Source of the DNA: Hypoxylon rubiginosum
Taxonomy: Eukaryota > Ascomycota > Sordariomycetes > Xylariales > Hypoxylaceae
Direction: 5' to 3'
Assembly: GCA_902806565.1 (NCBI GenBank)
Contig: CADCXA010000011.1
Span: 310,001 to 374,000 of the forward strand
DNA length: 64,000 bases
Part shown: positions 55,814 to 64,000 of the stretch, piece by piece
How positions within the stretch are numbered: position 1 is the first letter of the stretch
Layout of the letters: each line of letters starts with the position of its first letter
The notes under the pieces: model-generated
What the model saw: only the letters and a program-made list of their open reading frames with translations
Told to the model about the DNA's origin: nothing
The model's database searches: none
Program-made: the position numbers and the translations under genes

Positions 55814-56340
55814 TTGTTTCTAAGCTTCTAAGCTGCTGCTGCTGTATGATAGGGCTGGAAGCTGCGGACTACGTTCCTTTTTATGACATGGACGTGACCG
55901 ATGATATCGACGTCTTAAAACTACCTACTTAGGTATGTAGACAACTACGGAAACATCTACTCATCATATAAATAAAAACATAAGTCTCCTTGGCAGTTAC
56001 CACATAAGGGACCGTATCTACCTGTGTTCACAGGCAGAGAAAATACGCTTCGTCTGGCAAGATGAATACATATATATGTAATGGTAGCCGAAAATCGAGA
56101 TATTGAAAAGTGATACTCCTTTAGTTACCAAAATACTCGGACCTGGTAAATAGAATCGGACGTGGCAGACGTGGACAGCAGCACCTCCCAAATAGGTACA
56201 GGTAAGTGTAGGTGTGTGTACAGATTAATCCACCTACCTAAAAGTAGGAACGCTGAAATTACGCGCTATCAATGCCTAGGCAGGTACCTACAAACACTAA
56301 TAATTTTACACATGCGCCCTAAACTCCCTAAACCTTTTTA

Positions 56341-56377
56341 CCTCCGTCCTCCGTCCCCCGTCCCCCGTCCCCCGTCC
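56341..56377. repeat. CCGTCCC/CCGTCCT tandem array
   Basis: About five 7-base pyrimidine-rich units, about 780 bases upstream of the PDK1 start codon. Confidence 0.8.
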
Positions 56378-56621
56378 TTTTTCTCGAAATTAGCATCGAC
56401 CAATTTATCTGGCTACCTTCTGCGTACCATCTGCACCATCTGTACGTTAGTATGCCCATCGCTCGTTCTAGTTGGACCCTTGTCCATGCATGGCAACATT
56501 GGATTGAGATTTGAATGTCCTGGTCGCTGTTCCGCCCACGGCTATCGTGACCGTGTGAAAATTACATGCGGAACAAATAGACGTATGTCAGTACCGACAT
56601 CAGTCCAATTTCGTTCCCTCT

Positions 56622-56649
56622 ACTACGCACTACGCACTACGCACTACGC
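56622..56649. repeat. Tandem CACTACG units
   Basis: Nearly four 7-base units in the PDK1 upstream region. Confidence 0.8.
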
Positions 56650-57149
56650 CCTCAGGCCCTTCGGTTCTCTCCCCCCTGCTCGGCCCTATCCACCGCCAAG
56701 TACCTAACCTCTCTCCGTCCTATCTTGTCCTGACCGGACCTCAACAGGTCCTGATGCTATCACCTCCAGTGGCCTCGAACCTAGAGTACACGACACCACG
56801 ATACGACGGCCAGTCCCCGTACCCGTACCCGTACCCGGCACCTTGGACAGCAACTCCAGCAGTCAGGTTTTCCAGGGACTCCAACGGTCGCTATCCAAAC
56901 TGTGGGATAGTGGTACCTACGAGAACAGCCCGCATTCGAGGGCTATTCGAGGTCTCGCCTGCTGATGACGAGTTGTGGGCGATATTTCGTAACATTTGAG
57001 TCCCGTACATTCGAATTGGCACGGTTGCTCGTCTGCCCGCACTGCTCATTGATATCTCCTCCTCTTGTCGCCCACTTGAGCGACTGGCTTTTTAAAAAGT
57101 CTTCACATTGAATTTCCTTCCCCCGTCGCTGCTCCGGCCCGCAGCCACC

Positions 57150-59657
57150 ATGAATAACGACCTGAGCCTCTCGAGGGCCTTGGGTGGCCTACGCATTGCA
57201 AATCCGGACGATGCCACGCCGAGTCCATCCCGCGAAATCGAAGACGCTAATATACCCACGTCAAGCCACACCACCGACACTCGTACCTCCGATCCCGATT
57301 CCTACAACGGCCAAAGCAGGCCCCAGACAACCGAGATGCCAATGGGCATATCTGGTACCCAAGTTGATCCCTACAACCAACCCTCACCATATGCACAGAA
57401 CGGGCCCTCGCCATACGCGAACCCCTCTCCCTCCCGTCCCCAATCCGGTCTATATAGTGCCACGACGGCAGCAGAGCGTGATCAGGCCGCAAACTCCTAC
57501 CACATCCTGAGGACCGAGCCCTCCAGGACACCTATTTACAACATTCCGAACATGGTCGAGTCAAGAGCGCCTTCAGAATATGCGCCGAGTGTTCCCTCCC
57601 GCGAATCGAGCCACCGTGAGCGATCATATAACCAGAACCGCCAGCTGCAAGCCGTGGCCGGAAGCGGCCCTCTCCCTCCCAGGAGAAGCTCCAAGGGTAT
57701 GGGTGGTGGGTATGCCTCGATTCCCGGTATCCCTACTGTGCCAGAACCCCGTGGTCTCGTGCAGGACCTGCCCGTGTCTAAGGGTAGTGAAGAGTGGAAA
57801 GACCGGGGAGCTGCCGTATCCATGCGAAAGGAGGTAGATGCGAATGGAAAAACCATCATGAGGCCAGTGAAGAAAGGCGTCCGAGATTTTTCTTTCGGCC
57901 GAGTTTTGGGAGAAGGTTCTTATAGCACTGTATACTTTGCTACAGACCGGCAAACGCTCAAGGAGTACGCGATCAAGGTGCTCGAGAAGAAACATATCAT
58001 TAAGGAGAGGAAGATAAAGTACGTCAACATTGAAAAGGACACTCTCAACCGCCTCACCGAGCATCCGGGCATCGTACGGTTATATTACACCTTTCAGGAT
58101 GAGAACTCTCTATATTATGTCTTGGATCTCTGCAACGGTGGCGAGCTCCTCGGCGTCCTGAAGAAGACGGGCACCTTCGATGTGGAGTGCACGAGGTTTT
58201 TCGGAGCTCAGATCTTAGATGCTATCGAGTATATGCACTCGCGAGGTGTGATCCATAGGGACTTGAAACCTGAAAACGTCCTACTCGACGATCAGCTGCA
58301 TGTCAAAATTACCGACTTCGGGACCGCCAGGCTCCTTAGTGATCCGCGAGCGCCGCAGCCCCCTCCTAGAATCGAGGACACGGGGACCAGTTCTAGAAGC
58401 AAAGATCAGGACGATGATAGTCGTGCAGGATCGTTTGTAGGCACGGCCGAGTATGTCAGTCCCGAGCTTCTTACCAATAAGAATGCATGCAAGGCAAGTG
58501 ACCTGTGGGCTTTCGGTTGCATTGTCTATCAACTGCTGGCTGGACGACCGCCTTTCAAAGCTGGCTCCGAGTACTTGACTTTCCAAAAGATTGTGAACCT
58601 CGACTACGAGTTCCCTGCAGGATTTCCCCCGGCGGCGAGAGACCTAGTCGAGCGCTGTCTGGTTCTCGATCCCGCAAGGAGGCTTACCATAGAGCACATC
58701 AAGAACCACGAGTTCTTCGACGGCCAGCAGTTCGGCAAGGTCTTGTGGAGGACGAAGGCACCTCGGCTCCGACCATACGAGCCCCCGTCACAGGAGCCTA
58801 AGATCATCCAACTGAATGGAGCACCCGGCAACCAGCAGTCTTCATCGTCCAGACCCCCGGCGACGGGGAACGGGCTCAATGGCTCTTCAAGGGCGCCGGG
58901 GAGGATCATTACGGACATCCCACCGCCTTCCCAGCTGGATATCGAGTGGTCGCCCGTGCTGACAAGAACGAACGAGAGGATACTAAGGCTTGGCGACCTT
59001 ATGGTCATGTCGTCGCCGATTCCGAACAGTCCACATAATAAAGGAGAAGACGGGCATAGAAAATTTGCTCGCTTCTTTGGTGGCAGCACAACGAAGAAGA
59101 GGCAACGACTTGTAATGGTCACATCCAGCGGGAGGATCGTCTTGGCACCGGCTGGGGGCGAAGAGAAGAAAGCGAAACAAGAGATCTCACTCCTGGCGCC
59201 TGATTGTACGTGGAGAAGCCAAGTAGATGCGAAAGGACAGACGGTGTGGTGTGTCGATTCGGTAAGTGTCCCCGATCCGGTTGCGGTTGTTTGTATGTCT
59301 ACTTACAGGTGTCAGGCTGGTGTTCACTATACTTTCGAAGATGTCAAACCCCCTTCTTCCCTCGAGCTGCCCCGGCCGGCGGCGGACGACTGGCTCGAGA
59401 CTCTACAGCAGGCAAGGGACTTTGCCACATCCCTTAACCTAACCCGTTCGTATACTAGCGACAACGCCTTTGGTGAGATGTCATCATCCATGTCTAGCCC
59501 GGCAAGCACTTTCGGGCCGGACGGGTACGGTATGAGCGACAGAGCTCATCGTAACCACCTGAGCAAGAGCCAAGCAAGCCTGGAGGATACGGCGAGCACG
59601 AAGCGCAATCGATTTAGCAAGCGACAATCTAAACAGGGGCTTGGTTCGGCTTTTTAG
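57150..59657 (+). CDS. PDK1-type AGC protein kinase (Pkh1/Pkh2/Ksg1 relative) with C-terminal PH-like domain
   Basis: The ATG at 57150 lies in an ideal context (CCACCATG). The frame has 835 codons; if a stop-free 54-base intron at 59262-59315 is removed, the product has 817 residues. A 240-residue disordered N-terminus precedes the kinase domain (about 245-525): GEGSYSTVYFA for the glycine loop, YAIKVLEKKHIIKE with the ATP-binding Lys, IHRDLKPENVLL, KITDFGTARL, and AGSFVGTAEYVSPELL, the PDK1 activation loop whose Ser matches the autophosphorylated residue of mammalian PDK1. An insert of about 30 residues sits between DFG and that loop. Near 600-730 lies the PDK1-specific PH-like domain (KKRQRLVMVTSSGRIVLAP, VHYTFEDVK). 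Family role: phosphorylates the activation loops of other AGC kinases and supports cell-wall integrity and sphingolipid signalling. The C-terminal tail is Ser-rich. Confidence 0.94.
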   Translation: MNNDLSLSRALGGLRIANPDDATPSPSREIEDANIPTSSHTTDTRTSDPDSYNGQSRPQTTEMPMGISGTQVDPYNQPSPYAQNGPSPYANPSPSRPQSGLYSATTAAERDQAANSYHILRTEPSRTPIYNIPNMVESRAPSEYAPSVPSRESSHRERSYNQNRQLQAVAGSGPLPPRRSSKGMGGGYASIPGIPTVPEPRGLVQDLPVSKGSEEWKDRGAAVSMRKEVDANGKTIMRPVKKGVRDFSFGRVLGEGSYSTVYFATDRQTLKEYAIKVLEKKHIIKERKIKYVNIEKDTLNRLTEHPGIVRLYYTFQDENSLYYVLDLCNGGELLGVLKKTGTFDVECTRFFGAQILDAIEYMHSRGVIHRDLKPENVLLDDQLHVKITDFGTARLLSDPRAPQPPPRIEDTGTSSRSKDQDDDSRAGSFVGTAEYVSPELLTNKNACKASDLWAFGCIVYQLLAGRPPFKAGSEYLTFQKIVNLDYEFPAGFPPAARDLVERCLVLDPARRLTIEHIKNHEFFDGQQFGKVLWRTKAPRLRPYEPPSQEPKIIQLNGAPGNQQSSSSRPPATGNGLNGSSRAPGRIITDIPPPSQLDIEWSPVLTRTNERILRLGDLMVMSSPIPNSPHNKGEDGHRKFARFFGGSTTKKRQRLVMVTSSGRIVLAPAGGEEKKAKQEISLLAPDCTWRSQVDAKGQTVWCVDSVSVPDPVAVVCMSTYRCQAGVHYTFEDVKPPSSLELPRPAADDWLETLQQARDFATSLNLTRSYTSDNAFGEMSSSMSSPASTFGPDGYGMSDRAHRNHLSKSQASLEDTASTKRNRFSKRQSKQGLGSAF
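59262..59315 (+). other. Probable in-frame, stop-free intron in the PDK1 gene
   Basis: GTAAGT follows the Ser codon of VWCVDS and the segment ends in GTGTCAG; removal deletes exactly 18 codons and joins VWCVDS to AGVHYTFEDVK in frame. The retained peptide (VSVPDPVAVVCMSTYRCQ) would interrupt a strand-turn-strand of the PH-like domain. A nearer TTACAG acceptor would shift the frame. Splicing is inferred. Confidence 0.65.
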
Positions 59658-60915
59658 TGACGACCTCGGACCAATATTCTGGAAAGCCTTCACAATATGC
59701 AGAACTTCGAGTGTGCAGGACGCGATCAATCATGTGCTATAAAGGCCGTACCCAGCCTTCCCTTTCCTGGTTTCCTTTTGTTTCATATGCGGCATGTTCT
59801 AGCGAGGCGTAGGCTTTGGTAGCTTTTGGCGATATTTGAAAGGGGCTCCATGTCGTGACACGAAAACACATGCATTTCTGGAAGAGGGGTTCTTTTTTTT
59901 TTTATCTTCTTCTCGTTACCAGCCTGCCGTGGCTGAGACATGCAATCAAGGATCTCGTTTAGATGGATTAGAGGGATTGCATCGCGCATGGCTACAGTTC
60001 ACATTCCCTACTATAATACTCCAATACAATAATCCCCTTTGCCCCCCGCGCCACTCGACAGGTCATAGAGGGGGAGGAGGCTCAAGAATGTCAATCAACC
60101 TTAGTTAATGGTGGTCTTATTATCACAGCCAAGAAGTTCGCCGTCTCTTTGAATTGAAGGACCCGGCGCGTGAAGGTAGATTAGGTATGATAATAGGCGG
60201 TCCAAATAGGTTTGAGATCCTAGGTGTCCATTCGAGATAATAGCCAAACGGTAAATAACTAGATATGATCCAGCTAAGGTGATCATCTCGTCAGCTCGTG
60301 CGTCCCTTGTGGTGTTGGATATATTAATATGCCATTACATATGTACTTTGTACACCCCTTGTTGTAAATTTATTATGCAAGTGTCATTAATGCATTCATT
60401 ATTTTGGTGTATATATAATAAGTGGGTATATATCTAGGTACGTACTGAGTTCCACTAGCCACAAACACGAGCCACCGGGTGGAACTTATCTAGTCGGATT
60501 TGAGAATTGGCGGTGCTCCTCTGTTTATTTTTTCTCTTTCGTTTAATGTCCACCCCCCGTCCACCCCTCCCCCCCTAAGCCAAGCCTGTCCAACTGGAAA
60601 ACTGGAAGTGCTCTCTCTCCAATCATTCTAAATAAGACCGCGACGAGGCGGACGCGCGCTTTCGACGACTATCCAAATCTCCGACCCAAATAACTCGGGC
60701 CCATCTTCCCCATTTCCCAATCGTGATCGGAACTGGCGTCGCACGTTGGTTCGGTGGAGCTACCACAGTTCCAGTCCCAGTCCCAGTCCCAGTCCCAGTC
60801 CCCTTACCCAGCTTCTACGGTTTTGTCAGTCTCACAAAAAATAATAAGACCACGGAGCACCGCAATAAATAGATAAAAAGGCAGCTACCAGACGAGCAAG
60901 ACCGAAATAGTCAAG
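59658..60915. other. Intergenic region upstream of the SNF12 gene
   Basis: A 1.26 kb gap between rightward genes. The middle (about 60310-60440) is AT-rich, probably past the PDK1 3' end. The right end is the promoter of the next gene with a CAGTCC tandem repeat at 60771-60802 and pyrimidine-rich runs near 60535-60585. No gene is recognised. Confidence 0.5.
60771..60802. repeat. Tandem CAGTCC repeat
   Basis: Five perfect 6-base units lie about 115-145 bases upstream of the SNF12 start codon, probably close to the transcription start. Confidence 0.85.
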
Positions 60916-62924
60916 ATGCAGCCCAGCTACCGCCCTTACCCGCACCAGCAGGTCCCGCCGCAACGTACCCCCCATTCGGCCGGACAGCGACGAGGAGGCA
61001 TTGGTATGTAACTTGGACCGGACCATACCATCTGCTTTTGATTGTTTCGATGCTTGTGTCTCTCTCTTTTAATTGATGGCCAGCGAAAACCCCACACATC
61101 CACATACATATATATATACATATACGCATCCCCATCCCCATCCCTATCCACATCCATATCCATATCCATATCCACGTCCCTCGTCCACATCCCTCCATCC
61201 ACACATGGCTCCACTGGTCATTAGCCTTCCCGCCAATGCGCCAGTCCGCCTGTGCGCACATACACGTACCTCCTCCACCTGTTCTAGATGCTAGAGCACC
61301 TAGCGTTCTTCTTCATCGTCTAAAGCTCTTCCCTCCATTCTCGGCACTCGTCGCATTTCCATCTAACTTCTCTGCTCTCTAGGTCCCATGATGTCGTCTG
61401 GCCCACATCACCAAGTTCCCTTGACCCAGGCGCAGATCGCACAGCAGCAGCAGGCCGCCGCCATACAGGTCGAGATGGCGAAGCGCCGCAGTCGCAAGCC
61501 GACTGACAAGAATCTTCCTGACAATATTGACGACTGTACCGTCGGTGATATGGCTACCAGGTATCGGGAGCTCAGGGACTTCGAGCGGAGGCTCGATGCG
61601 ACCATAACGAGAAAGCGCCTCGATATCGTCGACTCGGTTAATCGAAGTGTCAAGGTACGTGACACGCGTCGCCTTTGGACGCGCACGAGAGTTGGGCCGG
61701 CTAACTGTGGATTAGCGATGGAAGACCCTTCGGATATGGCTCACCAATACTGCAGAGGATCAGGTCTGGCAAGGGAATGGTCTCAACGTCGACACCTTTG
61801 ATTTCAGCTCCAATCTGGAGCCGACCTACCGCGTCAAGATTGAAGGACGACTGCTGGACGACGACGACGACTTAGACCAGGACGACGATAGCGAAGATAA
61901 CAAGGGCATATCTGACGATCCTGACAGAATGGAGGAAGACCCGAAGCCTAAGAGCCCAAAGGCACCCAAGTATAGATTCTCGCATTTCTTCAAGGCCCTA
62001 AGCGTGGACTTTCCCAGCAGTCAAAAGGGCATCGACCAGAGCGTTGAATGGAAGAAACCCGAGCGTGCTGGCCCATCGTCGAGTCTACCTGCCGCTGCTG
62101 ACTTCGATGAGTTGACATTCAAGCGCAGCGGAGATGAAAACACCAACATCACTATAAACCTCCACAGGCACGAGGAGCCCGAGCGGTACGCTGTCAGCCA
62201 AGATCTGGAAGATATTGTTGATCTATCAGAGGCAACGCGCCAGGAGATTGTGATGGGTATTTGGGAATACATCAAGCTGATGGGTCTGCAAGAAGATGAG
62301 GAGAAGCGAAACTTCCGCTGCGACGACCTCTTAAGAAAGGTGAGTACTAGCTATGCCAGATTGTATTATACATACATACATCTCTAACTCGATCACTAGG
62401 CCTTCGGTGTCGAGACGGGCTCGATTCCCAAATTACATGACTACATCACACCGCATCTGAAGCCCTTGCCACCGGTTAAGCTTCCCTACACTATCCGTCT
62501 TGACGAGGAATTTCACAAAGATCCCCAGCCCTCCATCTACGATGTCCGCGTCGCCGTAGATGACCCGTTACGCGAAAAGATGCTTTCGTTTCTGAATAAT
62601 GCCGGCTATGCAAACATGCTCAAAGAGGCAGCATCTCTCGACGATCAACTTGCAATTATCGTTCAGGCGATCCATGTGTCCAAAGCCAAACACGCCTTCT
62701 TGACATCACTAAGCCAGGACCCCGCAACTTTCGTGCGGGATTGGTTGAGTTCTCAGAAGCGAGACCTCGATGTGATTATGGGTGAGTCAATGAGAGGCGT
62801 AGGAGAGGATGCTACCGGTGACGAATGGAGGAAAGGGGGCAAAGAGAGTATATGGTCTACCATTAATGCTCGGGAAAGTGTGAACGTCTTACTAGCGAAA
62901 CAGCCTGTTCAACCACAACGATGA
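60916..62924 (+). CDS. SWI/SNF or RSC subunit with SWIB domain (Snf12/Swp73/Rsc6, BAF60 family)
   Basis: Four exons (60916-61003, 61383-61654, 61716-62339, 62400-62924) encode 502 residues. Exon 1 gives a Pro/Gln-rich start (MQPSYRPYPHQQVPPQRTP); a 379-base first intron follows, long for this window. BAF60-type features come in order: KRRSRKPTDKNLPDNIDD, RYRELRDFERRLDATITRKR (a conserved helix), RWKTLRIWLTNTAED and TYRVKIEGRLLDD, an acidic linker, SHFFKALSVDF, then the SWIB domain near 277-365 (SEATRQEIVMGIWEYIKLMG, RCDDLLRKAFGVETGSIPKL). The C-terminal helices (DPATFVRDWLSSQKRDLDVI) match the family too. The protein is a core subunit of ATP-dependent chromatin remodellers in the nucleus. Sequence alone does not separate the SWI/SNF member from the RSC member, so no symbol is given. 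Its stop lies only about 180 bases from the AT-rich block. Confidence 0.92.
61094..61180. repeat. CCATCC / CCATAT repeats inside SNF12 intron 1
   Basis: Imperfect 6-base units (CCATCC, CCATAT, CCACAT) and a TATATATA stretch fill about 85 bases of the first intron and largely account for its unusual length. Confidence 0.75.
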
Positions 62925-63100
62925 ACAGGTACAGTAGATAGTTCCTTATAAAAGGTTTAATAATTTATTTTGCACATTTATTATTCCGTGATTAAAATAT
63001 CTAGATTATATAGCTACCGAGGCGATGCCCGAGTTTTTTTTACGAGGGTTATTATATCGTATATCGTGTTTTTTTCTATAGGAGCTCGCCGCTAAAATAA
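62925..63100. other. Transition zone from coding DNA into AT-rich block
   Basis: This is the 3' region of the SNF12 gene. G and C are still present to about 63102, with the last GC-containing island (AGGAGCTCGCCGC) at 63079-63092. No target-site duplication or terminal repeat is recognisable at the junction. Confidence 0.5.
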
Positions 63101-63152
63101 GAAAATAAAATTTTAATTATTTAAATATTTAAACTTAAAAAAAAGTTTTATA

Positions 63153-63187
<35 letters not shown>

Positions 63188-64000
63188 TTTATAAAGCTTT
63201 TTAATTAAAAAATATTTTAAATTATAAATATTTTATAAATATTTATAATATTATAATATTATTTAAAAAAAAATTTAAAATTTAAAATAAATTTTAAATA
63301 TAAAAAAATAAAATTATAAAAAAATTTAATAATTATTTATTATTATTAAATTAAAATTATATTATAAAAATTATATATATAAAATTAAAATATTAAAAAA
63401 ATATTATAATAAAATAAATTATTTAAACGTTTTTTAATTTATATATATAAAAAATTTTTTTTAAATTATAAAATTAAAATTTTAAATATAAATTTAAAAT
63501 TTTTATTAAATTATATTTTTTTTTTAGTTTTTTATATTTAAATAAGTTTTTTATATTTAAATAAGTTTATTTATTTTTAAATAATTTAATTTAATTTTTT
63601 TATATATTTAAATAATATATAATATATATATAGTTTTTATTAAATTTAAATAAAATTTTAATTAAAATTTAATTAAATTTAATATTTTATTTTTATTTTT
63701 TTATTTATTAAATTTATATTTATATTAATTTATATATATAAAATATAAAATTAATATTAAAAATTTTATATTATAAAAAGCTTTTAAATAATATAAATTA
63801 TAATTTAATAAAAATTATAATTATTAAAATATTTAAATATAAAAATTTATATTTAAAATAATATTAATTTTAAAAAATATATATAATATTTTTTAAAATT
63901 AATATAAAAAAATGTTTTTAATATTTAATATTTTATTTTAATTAAATTTTTAATATAATTATATTTATAAAAATAATATAATTTATATTTTTAAATTTAT
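63101..64000. repeat. Extremely AT-rich block, probably a RIP-degraded repeat (continues past window)
   Basis: By my count only about a dozen of roughly 900 bases are G or C. The sequence is dense in TA, TTTAAA and poly-A or poly-T runs, with no open frame. A 19-base unit (AGTTTTTTATATTTAAATA) is duplicated in tandem at 63526-63563. In many Pezizomycotina, repeat-induced point mutation converts duplicated transposons by C-to-T changes into such AT isochores, often heterochromatic; that origin is the likeliest explanation, but no element can be identified from what remains. A centromere-proximal or subtelomeric AT region is possible. Mitochondrial DNA is unlikely because the block follows a nuclear gene without a break. 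Confidence 0.75.

Larger units (their letters stand above)
55728..57149. promoter_or_regulatory. Divergent upstream region: 54665 gene (-) and PDK1 gene (+)
   Basis: This 1.4 kb should hold both promoters. It contains the poly-G run at 55790-55813, CCGTCCC repeats at 56341-56377, CACTACG repeats at 56622-56649 and CCCGTA repeats at 56815-56838. An 81-codon frame at 56754-56999 ends about 150 bases before the PDK1 ATG and would act as an upstream reading frame if transcription starts before it. Confidence 0.55.

Noticed and set aside
56162..56707. 181-codon plus-strand frame upstream of PDK1
   Set aside because: Built largely from short tandem repeats with no domain; lies in a promoter-like region.
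57108..57149. Earlier start for the PDK1 frame at 57108
   Set aside because: That position reads TTG, not ATG; the ATG at 57150 has an ideal context.
1..64000. tRNA, rRNA or CRISPR elements
   Set aside because: I looked by eye for a GGTTCGA-type B box paired with an A box and for regularly spaced direct repeats, and found none convincing; a covariance-model search would be decisive.
63101..64000. AT block as mitochondrial DNA
   Set aside because: It follows a nuclear gene continuously and shows no mitochondrial gene or conserved frame.

Overview
The window is nuclear DNA of a filamentous ascomycete (Pezizomycotina, most likely Sordariomycetes). Genes are monocistronic on both strands, with short introns of about 50-75 bases (GTAAGT-type donors, CTGAC-like branch sites, CAG/TAG acceptors). 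The gene set is typically fungal: ABCC transporter, class III GH18 chitinase, GPI-type S10 peptidase, PDK1 kinase, Snf12/Rsc6, dynactin Arp10 and GEN1. The last ~900 bases are almost pure A+T, as in RIP-degraded repeats of these fungi. I could not name a genus.

Layout: 1-1943 (-) an F-box-type gene cut by the window edge; 3367-5298 (-) a secreted eight-exon aspartic protease; 6434-7407 (+) a DUF829/TMEM53-like hydrolase; 7968-12644 (+) a full-length ABCC transporter, convergent with 13045-14273 (-) a GH18 chitinase. 16562-20314 (-) and 26394-28829 (+) are two large, disordered, unrecognised proteins transcribed away from each other across a 6.1 kb gene-free stretch rich in short repeats. 30021-32167 (+) is a serine carboxypeptidase; 33171-39358 (+) a 2039-residue coiled-coil repeat protein; 40032-41690 (-) mitochondrial seryl-tRNA synthetase; 42290-44103 (-) Arp10, divergent from 44699-47320 (+) GEN1/Yen1. 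48320-49972 (-) is a BTB protein; 51614-52576 (-) and 54665-55727 (-) are unrecognised; 57150-59657 (+) is a PDK1 kinase; 60916-62924 (+) is Snf12/Rsc6, lying directly against the AT block.

The genes do not form one pathway. They are a mixture of housekeeping functions (translation in mitochondria, dynein/dynactin, recombination, chromatin remodelling, AGC kinase signalling) and secreted or exported functions (two peptidases, chitinase, transporter). There is no polyketide, peptide or terpene synthase and no metabolite cluster. I found no tRNA, rRNA, CRISPR array or intact transposon. No clearly undescribed system stands out. The best leads are the repeat-built unknown proteins, unusual gene structures (a 14-base internal exon, a 14-base first exon, a stop-free in-frame intron, tandem acceptors), a 24-base poly-G tract beside a start codon, a recurrent intergenic CCTAGG-centred palindrome family, and the edge of an AT-rich block.
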